Source: Kitagawia praeruptora
Lineage: Eukaryota > Streptophyta > Magnoliopsida > Apiales > Apiaceae
Direction of reading: 5' to 3'
NCBI GenBank assembly: GCA_037693485.1
Contig: CM075353.1
Span: forward strand, 104,924,501 to 104,988,500
Length of the DNA: 64,000 nt
Below the pieces are notes generated by a model. It saw nothing but the letters and a program-made list of their open reading frames with translations. It was not told the origin of the DNA and searched no databases. The stretch's first letter is position 1, and the number at the start of each line of letters is the position of its first letter. A program made the translations under genes and the position numbers. Below, in pieces: positions 1-10,798 of the stretch.

Positions 1-671
1 CCTTCAATTGGCTTTCAGGCTATGCAATATGTTTCTTCAACGGGTGGTCCATCAAGACTTCAACGTTTGTCTTGGTTCCATCTTTGTTTCTTGTTTTTCT
101 TGATTCTAGGTCAAGGATTCAAGGTTGATTCCTCGATTTAGATTTCAAATAAGACAATCATGTGGGCTTCTTGCCTTTTAAACTCTTTAAGACGAGAGTT
201 TGTTTGAACTTCTTGAACTTCTTGATCCTTGTTTAAGGTTCTCTATTGGTCTTCTACCTTAGATTCTCCATCCAAGTCATTTTTGAAAACATTGAAAAGT
301 GGCTAGTCTTTAGCCTCCACAACCTTGCATGGCTTTGATTGCCAGATGTCTTTTATCCCGGGTCCTTCAAGGACTTGAAACACTTATTTGGTTGTGCTGT
401 AACCTAACTCTCGACCCTTCAGAGTTTTATTTATGCGTTTGTTTGTTTCCATTCGTATATTCTTTTATTTTCGGTACTTGGTCATCTTTGACTTACACAC
501 ATCAGGTGCTTGGTACATAAATAGAATCATAGAACGAAAAGCAAACTTGCATTAATAACATAAATGGGTTCAACCCGTACTACTGTCCTACTCGGAGGGA
601 CATGCTCTGCATGGTTTCATCGAACCTTATTTCTACTAGATAAATATGAAGCTAAGTCTAACTTTGCAAGA
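1..671 (-). other. Non-coding stretch downstream of gag-protease
   Basis: No frame in this stretch looks like reverse transcriptase, RNase H or integrase on either strand. The short ORFs here have no recognisable domain. By position it is the internal non-coding part of the Gypsy element between the truncated coding region and the 3' LTR, which is not in the window. Confidence 0.5.
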
Positions 672-3365
672 CTAGGCCTGCATGGCTTGATTTTGTTTTT
701 GATGCTCCATCAAAATAGAGCACTCACCACTCCTTCTAATCTCCTCATTCTTATTCTGAAGTTCTTTTCCTTCTTGGGGTACTATCTCCTGCCCCCCGAC
801 TTCTTGGTTGTCAATGGTACATTCAACCACGAAGTCAGTTAATGCCTTAGCCTTAACGGCTGTCCGAGGCTTATGTGTGATGTCCTCTGCTGGCCTTTCT
901 TGGTGTTCCTTATCACTGCGGACATCCATGTCTTCAATCGGAAGGACCTGCCCCCCGACTCCATCAGGCCTTAACGCGGCTATATAACAGCTCCTAGCCA
1001 TTTTCTGGTCACCTTTTTGTTCTCCTACACCATTCCTGGTTGGAAACGTAATCTTCATGTGGTAAGTTGAGGCCACAGCCTTAAAAGCGTGAAGTCCAGT
1101 CCTCCCAAGGATGACATTGTAGGTGGAAGATGTTTTGGTAATCAAAAAGTTCAGCATCTGTGTGGCCTCTATTGGCTTCTGTCCGATCGTGATGGGAAAC
1201 TGAATAGTTCCCTCAACTTTAGACTCTACTCCGTTGTATCCGTATATAGGCATGTTAGATGGGGTCAACTGAGAGTCGTTGTATCCCATCTTCACGAATG
1301 TATCATGAAACAAGATATCCACAGAAGCTTCATTGTCTACCAAGACTCGCTTCACCTCTGAATTTCCAATCACGGGAGTTATGACCAATCGGTCGTCATG
1401 GGGGAACTTCACCCCTTCAAGGTCAGAGTCATCAAAACCAATTACGATTTCAGTCCGGGCACATTTCGGGGCCTCTCCCACGATGTGCATCACCTCTCTG
1501 ACATATGCCTTTCGAGAGTTTCGAGTTGTGCCGGCCGCTGTCGGGCCTCCCCAAATCATGTTGATAACTGGCCCTCGGGGCTGTGGGTTGTAATCTTGAT
1601 TGTCATTCCTTCTATTATAATCTCTAATTTGATTAACACGATCTTCACCCTTAGTGAAGTGGCTCAATTTCCCTCTATGGATTAAAAACTCGATCTCATC
1701 TTTGAGTTGCTTGCAATCATCAGTGTCATGCCCCACATCTCTGTGGAATCTACAATACTAATTCTTGTTTCTCTTTGCGGGATCACCCCTGAGTGGCTTC
1801 GGCCATCGGAAATCCTTATCCTTTTCAATGTCCAACAAGATTCGACTCCTAGGAGTATTCAACCTTGCATACTCAGTGAACCTTGGTCCTTGGTTCTTCT
1901 TAGGGGCAGAGTCGGAGTCCTTGCTAGTTCGGGGATACTTGTCCCTAGCATCAAACTCCTGCTCATCATGCTCCTGATATTGCTTTCGCTTATTGGAGTC
2001 GCTGTTACCTCCTCCTCCACTTACTGTGGCTTCTTTCTTCATGCTATCTTCAGCTTTAATGTACTTATCAGCCCTTCGTTGGAGCTCAGCCATGCTCTCA
2101 GGGGGATGTTTCGCTAATGACCTTTTAAAGAAGAGGTTAGTGGTTCCGTGCTCAAGGGCTACCATGGCCACCTTATTTTTCAAGGTAGTGATATTCAGTG
2201 TTTCTTTAGTGAATCGCTTGAGGTAATCTCTCAGATTTTCATTCTTCCCTTGCACCACATACATAAGAGATGTAGAGCTTTTCTCATGAACTCTTCCACT
2301 AATGAATTGGCTGATAAAAGTAGCGCTCAATTCCTTAAAGGAGCTAATCGAATTCACAGGTAATCGACTATACCATCTTTGAGCCATGCCCGATAGAGTT
2401 TGAGGGAACGCCCTACAGTTCAGGGCATCACTTGCAGACTGTAGCAGCAGTGCGTTTGAGAACGTCCTTTCGTGGTTTGCGGGATCATCCGTTCCATCTT
2501 AAGTCTTAATTGTCGGCATCTTGAACTTCTTTGAGATATGAGCATTCATCACCTCCTCAGTAAACGGAGGTGTGGGATCATTAGGATCTCCAAGTGGCAT
2601 CAAATCCTTGGGGTTACCCCTAGGGGTTTCCACCCTTGTTGTGTTTCCAATTGGGGCATCGGCCCTTTTCTGTCTTCTCGAGGACCTCTCCAAATCTATA
2701 ACGGGAATCCTTCCTGAGACTGGAGGGGGTCGAATCAGATTTTGTCTTGCCTGCTCCCTGGCAATATCATCCTTCAGCCTTTGGATCTCAGCCTTATGAG
2801 CCTTAATCCTTTCCGCAACCGTTTGTGGAGGTCCATCATGGATTCTTTGGGTCCTCCTTCGAGGTTCTTTACTAGCGCGTCGCTTCCTTGGGGCTTCGTC
2901 GCGATCACCGTCATCATCTTCAGATGTCGAATCATCAGTACAGGGGCCAGAGTAGTCGTCATATTCTCGATCTCGGATCTGCAAGGCATGACCACTTGGT
3001 CCTGCACCTTGAGTAGTCGGAGGGCAGTTAGGAAGACCATACCTTGGGTTAGTATTCAAAGGAAGATCCGTAGTGTGGATCTGTACCCCTGGTGGTGGAT
3101 CGTCGGGATTGAAAAGAGGAGAAACCACCATCTCGAGAGGGTTGGCTTCTCGATTTGCTCGGTCGCCCACAAGTAGTGTACTCTCAACGTGGGGGATCAC
3201 CCCTGATTGTTGAGAAACTTGAGATTGGGTGATCACCCCTGATGTTGGAGGAGCCTGTTGGATGATCGCCCCTGATGTTGGGGGTACCTGTTCGGTGGCA
3301 GGTAGAACAGAGTTCAGAGGCATAGCCTCGGTTGTAACTGGTATAGTTCTTCGTGTTTGAACCAT
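672..3365 (-). pseudogene. Gypsy gag-protease polyprotein, two nonsense codons
   Basis: One continuous frame runs from ATG at 3365 (start M-V-Q-T-R-R-T) to the stop at 672. It is interrupted by a TAA at 2499-2501 and a TAG at 1758-1760; all three open parts share one frame. Part one is a charged, proline-rich gag N-terminus with an R/K-rich stretch. Part two contains the gag core (MAQRWYSRLP, FISQFISGR, LRDYLKRF). After the second stop come a zinc-knuckle-like C-R-F-H-R-D-V-G-H-D-T-D-D-C and an aspartic protease region with VLVDNEASVDILF, where the usual D-x-G is D-N-E. The frame then passes to KAKALTDFVVECT, normally found after RT, so an internal deletion is likely. Gag packages the RNA and the protease would cut the polyprotein; neither is likely to work here. 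Confidence 0.85.
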
Positions 3366-3380
3366 GGTTGATGTCTTTTT

Positions 3381-3396
3381 CCCACAGACGGCGCCA
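3381..3396 (-). promoter_or_regulatory. Retrotransposon primer-binding site
   Basis: On the minus strand, TGGCGCCGTCTGTGGG begins two bases after the LTR ends in CCACAACA. TGGCGCC directly downstream of a 5' LTR is the usual place and form of a plant Gypsy tRNA primer site. I did not assign the tRNA. The gag ATG follows about 15 bases further on. Confidence 0.8.
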
Positions 3397-3398
3397 AA

Positions 3399-3973
3399 TG
3401 TTGTGGAATAAAAACTAGGTTCTGAATATTGCGGCTAGGGTTTGTCTGTATTTAATGCTAGGGTGCGTGAGCTTCGTGCTTTAATGGTTGTTCTTGCGTT
3501 CGAGACTAAGCGGTCCTCACAAGATGCCTACGTATCTCTGTATTGCTAGAGAATCAAGCCAACGTAGTTCTAGGTGATGGTGCCCTCGAGGCTATGGCGG
3601 CGAGAGCTCACCTAGGACGCAGTGACTTGTATGTCCTTACTCGAGGATTAAGCCAAAACGTAGTTCTGAGAATGAGGGGTCAGACCCTTTATATAGGCTG
3701 AGAAGCCCTAGAATCGTAGTAGAATTAGGTGACTTGGTGGGCAAGTCACCGCCTTGAGGAAGCTTCTAGACTCCTTCCTTGTAGGAGTCAGTTCCCATAT
3801 CGAATTCTGTGCCTTGGAGGCTAAGCTTGGTAGGAGTAATATCCTTATCTGACTCTTATTGCTGAGTTGGTTATTACCCTTAATATTAATTACGAAATTA
3901 ATATCATAAATAGGGTTTGGGCCCATCTGGTGGGCCCCACGTTTGGACCATTTTAGGTCTAATTAATGCCACA
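3399..3973 (-). repeat. 5' LTR of the Gypsy element
   Basis: The inner edge is firm: on the minus strand the LTR ends CCACAACA two bases before the primer site. The outer edge is inferred from a TGTGGC... start near 3973, which pairs with the inner terminus (TG..CA, with CCACA/TGTGG inverted). A TATA box inside supports its role as promoter. The second LTR lies outside the window, so the outer edge could be off by tens of bases. Confidence 0.65.
3688..3695 (-). promoter_or_regulatory. LTR TATA box
   Basis: TATATAAA on the minus strand, preceded by CC and lying inside the LTR about 280 bases from its presumed 5' edge. This fits a retrotransposon U3/R promoter with a start around 3660. Confidence 0.55.
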
Positions 3974-4865
3974 TTAAATGTGTCTTTAGGGGTTACTTTT
4001 AGCCCATATCTAATTATAATTCTTATAATGTATTAGCAATTTTTTTATTGTCCAAAAAAAAGATTACGATCAATTCTCCAAAAAAACAACCGAAACTTGT
4101 TTTCATGCACTTCTATTAAAAAAATCAAAATTTATAGTTTGCCCGAAAAGTATTTTCATGCACTTCTATTAAAAAATCTAAGTTATAGTTTGTTGCGATT
4201 TTTTTTGTAATTTTGTGATCTAGTTTTATAAAAATTTAATTAAATAAAAAATTAGTACGTGATAAATTAACATAAATGCTGAGCCTGTATTTAGCACTGG
4301 TTATGATCTAGTACTAGATGTAAAACAGCAAAAAGAAAAATAAATTGAATACAAAAGAATTATGTCTTGCATGAAGATCGTGTCTTTAATAAGTGCAAGC
4401 CCCAGTCCTTGAGTTGTAAATCACAACTTGTAATCAAAGCCAAGACAAGCAGTTAGTTTGTGTGTTTCTCAGTCGAGCTTGTAGCTCAAGAAGCCTTAGG
4501 GCACGGGGTTGTCAAATTCAGTGCTGTGTTTTAGGTTGAAACTTGTGTCAGTGCTGACTGCTGAGTGTTGTACGTACGTAGTTGTAGGAGCTGGTCTAGG
4601 TCAGTTTCAATGGGCGTGTGTCCGAATTTTATCTGTGGGCACGGCCCCTAGCTAGACCTAGCCCGTTTCATTCTCCTAATTTCTTTATTTGAAGTCGAAT
4701 AATATGTTGCTTTAATTTCTTATTACTCCAAGTATCGGCTTCTCATATCATATATTGTACCATTTAAAGTTGAATGGCTTGATATCTTTTCTTTTTATCC
4801 GTTTGGCATCTCGTGTTCACTAGCGCCACGTTTTAAGTAAAAAGCGGGAAGTAACTGAGAGAATC
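3974..4865. other. AT-rich intergenic DNA
   Basis: No coding frame or clear transposon end was found. A stretch near 4785-4890 (a CTTTTCTTTTT...CCGTTTG run leading to TCTGGGTT) resembles 8975-9075, so part of it belongs to an old local duplication. Confidence 0.4.
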
Positions 4866-5043
4866 ATTCTTTTCTTTATCTGGGTTCCGGTGGGATAAAT
4901 CCCACATATTAATCAACGCGGAACGCCCGGGTGTGTAACAATTTTATAGACAGGATTCTTTTCTTTATCTGGGTTCCGGTGGGATAAATCCCACATATTA
5001 ATCAACGCGGAACGCCCGGGTGTGTAACAATTTTATAGACAGG
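4866..5043. repeat. Perfect 89-bp tandem duplication
   Basis: The unit starting ATTCTTTTCTTTATCTGGG and ending TTTATAGACAGG occurs twice head to tail (4866-4954 and 4955-5043). I see no mismatch, so the duplication is recent or is an assembly artefact. Neither copy codes for anything recognisable. Confidence 0.95.
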
Positions 5044-5687
5044 ATTCTAAAAGTTAGAAATCCACATTAATTTGTAGACACATTTTGTATTAATTAATCG
5101 AATAATTGATGATTAATCAAATTATTTAATTGGATCAATTAATTTAATGAATAATGATATTTATCTATCTATATTATATTATTATAAGCAAATTATTATT
5201 ATAAGCAAATTAGTCTCTATTTAGTTGCTAGTTTGGTAAACTTTTTTTATAATTTTATACATTTTTTTTGTACACTCAATAGCTATCGTTGAATTTTGAG
5301 ACAAATGAAGAAAAATGAAGAAAAACCGTTGGATATAATGCTAAGAGATTATTCTTTCCATAATATATCAAATATTTTTATAGATTCGAGGTTCGAATCA
5401 TGTCAACAACATAATATTAATAAACATTTGTATCATGTTATAAACTATTCCTAAAATTTCAAGTTTCGATTCCCCTTAACAACATATTTTAGTTAAAATT
5501 TATATTATCTATTTTCAGCATATTATATCATTAAACATTTATATTTTATTATAAACTACTCCAACAATTTCAAGGTTCAGTTATTGTCAACAATATATTA
5601 AATTTAAAAAGTTATTTATATATTTTTAAACTACAAGTAAAAAACTATCATTTAGAATACCATCAAATACGTAATATTTTTTGAGAA

Positions 5688-5878
5688 AACTGGGGTATCT
5701 CTCCTAAGATTAAAACAAAATATATCTATAAAGTAAGGGCCCCGCAGAGGCATTTTTGTAAATATTAAACTTTTTTCAATAATTTACAAAAATATCCTTA
5801 AATATGTATTGAAATTTGTTCTAAGCTCAGGTAGAACCCTGAGGTGTAAAACCGTCAACCTAAGGCACATGAAACCCG
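5688..5878. repeat. Dispersed repeat, copy 1
   Basis: Shares its order and wording with 12639-12817: TCTCCT(A/G)AGATTA, then GGGCCCCGCAG(A/G)GGCATTTTTGTAA, an AT-rich middle, and finally (G)TCAACCT(A/C)AGGCACATGAAACC. Two diverged copies in one window show an interspersed family. The terminal inverted repeat seen in the other copy is worn away here. Confidence 0.65.
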
Positions 5879-5898
5879 TATTTTTTTATTATCTTGTA

Positions 5899-6153
5899 CT
5901 CCCTTGTCCCACTCAAACTGGCTTATTTGACTTTTTTTGGTTAAACTGACCAAATTTTGACGGACTTTTAAAAATTATTGACTAACATTTTTTTAAATCT
6001 AAAAAATGTAGGTTATAATAAATGGTCTATATTTTCTTATCATATTTTTTTCATTAACTATATTTAACATATATTATATGTAATTTAAGTTACAAAATTG
6101 GTCAATTTGACCAAGAAAAGTCAAACAAGCCACTTTGAGTGGGACAAAGGGAG
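5899..6153. mobile_element. Stowaway-like MITE (Tc1/mariner type)
   Basis: The termini are inverted: CTCCCTTGTCCCACTCAAA at the left and TTTGAGTGGGACAAAGGGAG at the right. The 255-bp element is flanked by TA on both sides (5897-5898, 6154-6155). TA target duplication plus CTCCCT termini is the Stowaway signature. It has no coding capacity. Confidence 0.9.
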
Positions 6154-6493
6154 TATAATTTATTTTTTTACAAATTAAAAAGCAAATATTAAAATTATGA
6201 ATAATAAAATAAATATATTTAAAATCTTTCGTGCAGTGCACAAGTTATAAGCTAGTATGTTGTTATTTCATTAACATCAAGCTGCAAAAAGATTTACAAA
6301 CAAATATTATAGATTATTAGTCCAATGTCGGAATTCAAATGTTAAGATTTACAAAAAAAAAGCACTACAAGCAAAAAAGCAATTAGACAACGAATGATGG
6401 AAAAAGCGTTGGCCCAAAAAAATAGACAATCATTTATTTTCGAGGTCGAAATATATGTTGTCTGATCTAACTTTCACACAACGGTTTTAAAAT

Positions 6494-7277
6494 TAGAGGT
6501 AAGCAAAAAACCCAGAAAATGAAAAACCTAAATCGATGAAAATCGAACCGAAAAAATCAAAATCGAAACTGAACCCATGATTGAGGTTTTTAATTTTTAA
6601 AAATCGAGATTTTTAATTCCGGTTTTAGGTTGGAACCGAACCGAAAAAAATCGAATCTTATTAAAATAAATAAAATATTTATAAATTTTAAATATTAGTA
6701 ATACAAACATATTTCATAAAATTGAATAAATGAAGATTGTTTTGGACGCAACCAAAGTTAATGATCTGGGTTTCAGCCACTCTAGTCCATTGAGTAGTGG
6801 AGTATTCGGTAGCACTACCTCTCCCTACTCCAATTTTTTGTGTTTTTGTTATTACCTTCATCAATTTGCATATTAATTTCATAGTACTTATTTTAAGGTT
6901 CTTTATTTAGTGTCCACCGTCTAGCACTAATTCTATGATCCTCTTTTTACTATTGCAATCATTTATTGGGGGTGTTTGGGGGAGCTTATTTCCAGAATAA
7001 GTCAACTTATTTTAAGCCAATGTTAGAGATTCCTAACATTCCAACTTATTTTCCAACTTATTTTTGGAACTTATGAAATCTCAAACATACATTAAACACA
7101 ACCATAAAAACAAATTATCAAAATATGAAATTTTTACCCGAAAATAAGTTATAAGTCGGGACTTATAAGGTGAGCCAAACACCACCATTGTATCATCTTT
7201 TACTTATGTATGTACATGTAGATTATAAAATTATTTTTTAACCAAAATCGAACTGAACCGAAATTTGTTCATCCCTA
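6494..7277. mobile_element. hAT-like non-autonomous element
   Basis: The left end TAGAGGTAAGCAAA and the reverse complement of the right end TAGGGATGAACAAA match at most positions. Flanking 8-bp sequences TTTAAAAT (6486-6493) and TTTAAAAC (7278-7285) agree at 7 of 8 positions, the hAT target-duplication length. Subterminal AACCGAACCGAAA words occur on both sides. A second small element is nested at 6968-7187. No transposase frame is present. Confidence 0.65.
6968..7187. mobile_element. Small TIR element nested in the hAT-like element
   Basis: The left terminus GGGGGTGTTTGGGGGAGCTT and the reverse complement of the right terminus GGTGGTGTTTGGCTCACCTT form an imperfect inverted repeat of about 20 bp enclosing 220 bp. 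The inner part also pairs (AATAAGT / ACTTATAAG). No convincing target duplication beyond ATT was found, so the superfamily is not assigned. Confidence 0.5.
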
Positions 7278-8006
7278 TTTAAAACAATCGTCAAACATCC
7301 ACCATTAGACAAGAAAATAGTGTTGTGAAAATAAGACGGTATACGTATATAACTGTTTATATGAAAACTTGTTTGAACAAATTCTAGATAATATAGCAAT
7401 TAAATGTCGGTGGAATCATACTTTTTACTCTTCATTGTTTTAGATGTCTTCAAATAACGGTAATGGTGTGTTGTATAAATGCCTGAAGACATACAGTGTT
7501 TTAGTATCGTATGTACGTTATATTTTCATACATCTGGTTCGTTATTAAAAATCGTTATCTTATTTACTGATACCAAATCAAACTAACTAATAAATATTTC
7601 ATTACAAATTTTATAATGTCTTACAAACTTAGACTAATTCTACACCAAAATTAGTATTCCCCTACATGGTCTTAATTAATAATCTCCATATCGATAGTTG
7701 TTTTCAAGATTTATAATAAACGGAATATTAATAAACATGAAAAATTTTCAAGGGATATATGAATAAAAGTTAACAAAACAGATTAAAGTTAAATTATTCA
7801 TTTTACTCCCAACAAAATTTTTATTACAATTATATTAGAAATTACGGTGTGCCATCCCCATCCCGCCCCATCTCGGCCCGGCTCGCCCTTCCTATTAAAA
7901 ATTACATTGTTTATCATGTTTAAACTTTGTTTTATTATATTTTATACTTTTGAAATTTTAGTTTTTAATATTTTAAATCATTAAATATATATTAGATTTA
8001 AAATAA
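7278..8006. other. AT-rich intergenic DNA
   Basis: No gene, RNA or complete transposon is recognised. A short GC-rich patch (CCCCATCCCGCCCCATCTCG, near 7857) stands out from the surrounding AT-rich sequence but has no coding or repeat explanation that I can see. Confidence 0.4.
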
Positions 8007-8519
8007 ATCTACTAATCTTTAAATCTTCCAAAAATACTAAAATTTTAATTAAGAAGTATATTTTAAAACTAATTATGTAATGATTTTCCTAACACTATTT
8101 TACATTTAAGACTTTTTAAATAGCAGACTACCACGATCAAATTATACCACATTAACTCATTCACTCCAATTATATATCATAAAAATATAATTTGGCAATA
8201 TATTGATTTATTTGTCGAAAATTTATATAATTAATTATTGGTTTTAGATGAATATTTTATTTCATGTGATATCATAATTTGATCAAAAATTGAAATAAAA
8301 TAATATGTTATTCCAGTAATAATTTAAATATAATTTCTAAAATATCAAATTATTAGTAAAAAATATCCCAGCTCAATAGTTATCTCAGGACTAACCCTAG
8401 GTCGCATTTCATTTAAAGTTTCATTCTTCTTTATTTAAAGTTTAATTTAATAAGTAATTTTAACTTCTTACTCTAGGTATATTCTTTATGATTATGACAC
8501 CGGGTCCTATAGAATTATG
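8007..8519. repeat. Segmental duplication, copy A
   Basis: About 510 bp that recurs at 9441-9959 in the same orientation. Shared blocks run throughout, for example AGTTTCATTCTTCTTTATTT and TAACTTCTTACTCTAGG. The copies differ by scattered substitutions and small indels, so the event is fairly old. No coding content. Confidence 0.85.
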
Positions 8520-8662
8520 AAATGTCCTTTGGAATTATGAATGGCCAATACATATCTTACTTGAAGCATGATATCTTGGGGGTGTTTGTTACTTAGAATT
8601 TCGAGAAAAAATGTAGAGGTTTAAGGTAGATTAGAATTTTGATCAATGTTCAGTATTAGTAT

Positions 8663-8772
8663 TAGTGTTCTATAGTTAATGGATTGAAATAATTTTTTGA
8701 AATTAAAAAATTAATTTTAGTGTTCTATAATTAATGGATTGAAATAATTTTTTGAAATTAAAAAATTAATTT
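8663..8772. repeat. 55-bp tandem duplication
   Basis: The unit beginning TAGTGTTCTATA(G/A)TTAATGG and ending in an A/T run occurs twice in tandem (8663-8717, 8718-8772), with one visible difference. Confidence 0.9.
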
Positions 8773-9440
8773 TGAAAAATCGCTTAAAGCAGTCATGTTA
8801 ATTAAACGATTGTAATGTATATAGTTTACATACAAAAATTTAACTTAAACAGTTAATTAACAAACAATTTTATATAAAATAAATAATTTAGTCAAAATAT
8901 TAAAAAAAATTTAATATAATCAACTAATCAAAACACCTAATACAATTAGTTAACAGTAAAGCTGCAGCAAGACCCTTTTCTTTTTGTCCGTTTGCCAATC
9001 TCAGGGCTCTGCCTAGATAATTAAGCAGTGCTAACCTTTTAAAGTAGAGCATAATTTGTTTTCTTCATCTGGGTTAACATTTTTTGCTAAACTTGTATGG
9101 GTCAAGTTTCGCTAGCTACTACTGTTGTTAAAAAAAATAAAATTCGCTTCAATCATTCTTATCTAATATTAGCATATACCACGTCTAGCATGAATGGGTA
9201 TTTTATTATTTACACTACACTAGATGACAAGAAATCGGGTTTGAACAGTTTCGTAAATCAATATCTAAGTAAATTTGGATGTTTAATTAATAATAAATTA
9301 AAATCCAGTTTCAGATTCACTGAGTTCGGATATGCATGATCGAATTTCTTTGGGATATCCGGCCAACGATTGAAAAAAGAGGAGTCAAGTTAATAATAAC
9401 AACTTTAAATATGAAGTATTTAGATAGATCTCACAAGTAT
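8773..9440. other. AT-rich intergenic DNA
   Basis: No recognised gene. The 80-codon open frame at 9097-9339 has no domain and skewed AT-rich composition, and I do not call it. The stretch 8975-9075 is an old relative of 4785-4890. A block near 9405-9440 (TATTTAGATAGATCTCACAA) recurs at 12330-12355. Confidence 0.4.
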
Positions 9441-9959
9441 AATCTACAAATCTTTAACTATTCCAAAAATATTAAAATTTTAATTAAAAAGAATATTTTA
9501 AACTAATTATGTAATGATTTCTTAACATTATTTTACGTTTGAGACTTTATAAATAGCAGACGACCATGACCAAAGCATACCACATTAACTCATTCACTAC
9601 AATTACATATAATAAAGATATAATTTGGCAATATATTGATTTATCAGTGGAAATTCATATTATTAATTAATAGTTATAGAAGAATATATCTTATTTCATG
9701 TGATATCATAGTTTGACCAAAAAAACTGAAATAAAATAATATGTTATTCAAGTAATAATTTAAACATAATTTCAAAAATATCAAATTATTATTAAAAAAT
9801 ATCCCAGCCCAATAGTTATCTCAATATATACTAACCCTAGATCGCATTTCATTTAAAGTTTCATTCTTCTTTATTTAAAGTTTAATTTAATATGTAATTT
9901 TAACTTCTTACTCTAGGTATATTCTTTATGATTATCACACCGGGTCCTTCAGAATTAGG
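9441..9959. repeat. Segmental duplication, copy B
   Basis: Direct-orientation partner of 8007-8519, collinear to its end (ACACCGGGTCCT). The two copies are about 920 bp apart (start to start about 1.43 kb). Confidence 0.85.
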
Positions 9960-10237
9960 ACTGTTTTGACTTTTTACACTATTCATTATAAGCGGTTGAC
10001 TATTAATGTACGCATAATCTATAAGACCAAATATATATAGTAAAGAGTAATCTTGTTAGATTCGTATTTATGATTATTTTAATACATTGTAATTTTTATA
10101 ATTAATACTAATACAAAATTGAAGATATTAATGATTAAAAGTGTGCGTTGGCAAACGGGTCCAGAGGAAACAGGAAACATATTATGAGCTAGAGGGAGTA
10201 ATATTTTGAAATGTTGAAAAGTTAGAGGTTTGAAAAA

Positions 10238-10546
10238 GGGTTAAATATCAAAGTGGTCACTAAAGTGAAGCCCATATATCATAGCAAATAAATAGTAAAT
10301 GAATTTTTATAAATCTAAATATATTATCTGAAATACTAGAATTTAACAATGTTTCATTTGGTTGCGGTAGCATTCAAGAAAAATGTGCAGAATCAACAAA
10401 ATATTATTTTTAATTTTCGAACACATATTTAGAGTTATCAGTTTGATATTTGTTATGACTTTAATGACTCAAATGATACCCCGTTGAGATCGGTGAGTAA
10501 AATGATATATGAATTTCACTTTAGTGACCAATTTGATATTTAACCC
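10238..10546. mobile_element. Mutator-type MITE, one arm deleted
   Basis: The termini GGGTTAAATATCAAAGTGGT and ACCAATTTGATATTTAACCC are inverted. The exact 10-bp duplication GTTTGAAAAA flanks the element (10228-10237 and 10547-10556), a length typical of Mutator-like elements. The inside matches only the right arm of the larger relative at 10799-11353. The left arm is reduced to about 40 bp, so this is a deletion derivative of a foldback element. Confidence 0.9.
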
Positions 10547-10798
10547 GTTTGAAAAAAGATGAGATTTAAGTTAAATAAGAGTTTTGATCAAATGAAATCT
10601 CTTATATTAATGTTAGCTAATTTTATATAACTTTTTATATTTAATAAGCTAATTTTAAAAAAGTTGTTTAGAGAAGTTTTTTTCAATTAGATGATTGTAA
10701 TATTAAACATATTTATTGGATAACACCGTGATGGACCCTGAAATGATACCACAATGACCCGTTTATTTTATCTTTTTATTTTCCGCTAGATTTTATTT

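Larger units (their letters stand above)
1..3973 (-). mobile_element. Partial Ty3/Gypsy LTR retrotransposon, RT-deleted
   Basis: On the minus strand the order is 5' LTR (3973-3399), primer-binding site, and a gag-protease frame (3365-672). This is the start of a Gypsy element, and its 3' part lies outside the window. The protease region reads almost directly into a stretch resembling the segment that follows RT in Tat-like elements (K-A-K-A-L-T-D-F-V-V-E-C). RT and the first RNase H are therefore absent. No integrase-like frame is seen in 1-671. I infer a non-autonomous or decayed derivative. The Tat-like lineage is a judgement from motif wording. Confidence 0.85.
5164..6255 (+). mobile_element. 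Candidate non-autonomous Helitron
   Basis: The right end has a hairpin-forming palindrome GTGCAGTGCAC followed 9 bases later by CTAG and then T (6252-6256), the classic Helitron 3' arrangement. The proposed left end is A followed by TCTATCTATATTATATTATT at 5164 (or TCTATATT at 5168), close to the 5' ends of the Helitrons at 41633-47778. The element contains a Stowaway (5899-6153) and a dispersed repeat. No Rep/helicase frame is present, so it would depend on an autonomous partner. Confidence 0.5.

Noticed and set aside
329..842. Short plus-strand open frames at the start of the window
   Set aside because: They lie antisense to the Gypsy element, have no domain or splice context, and one overlaps the end of the gag-protease frame.
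6363..7330. CACTACAAGCAAAAAAGC near 6363 as the left end of a CACTA element
   Set aside because: No convincing inverted right end; AGTG near 7318 is followed by unrelated sequence. The hAT element inside is better supported.
9097..9339. 80-codon open frame
   Set aside because: No recognisable motif, AT-driven composition, no promoter or splice context, in a duplicated non-coding region.
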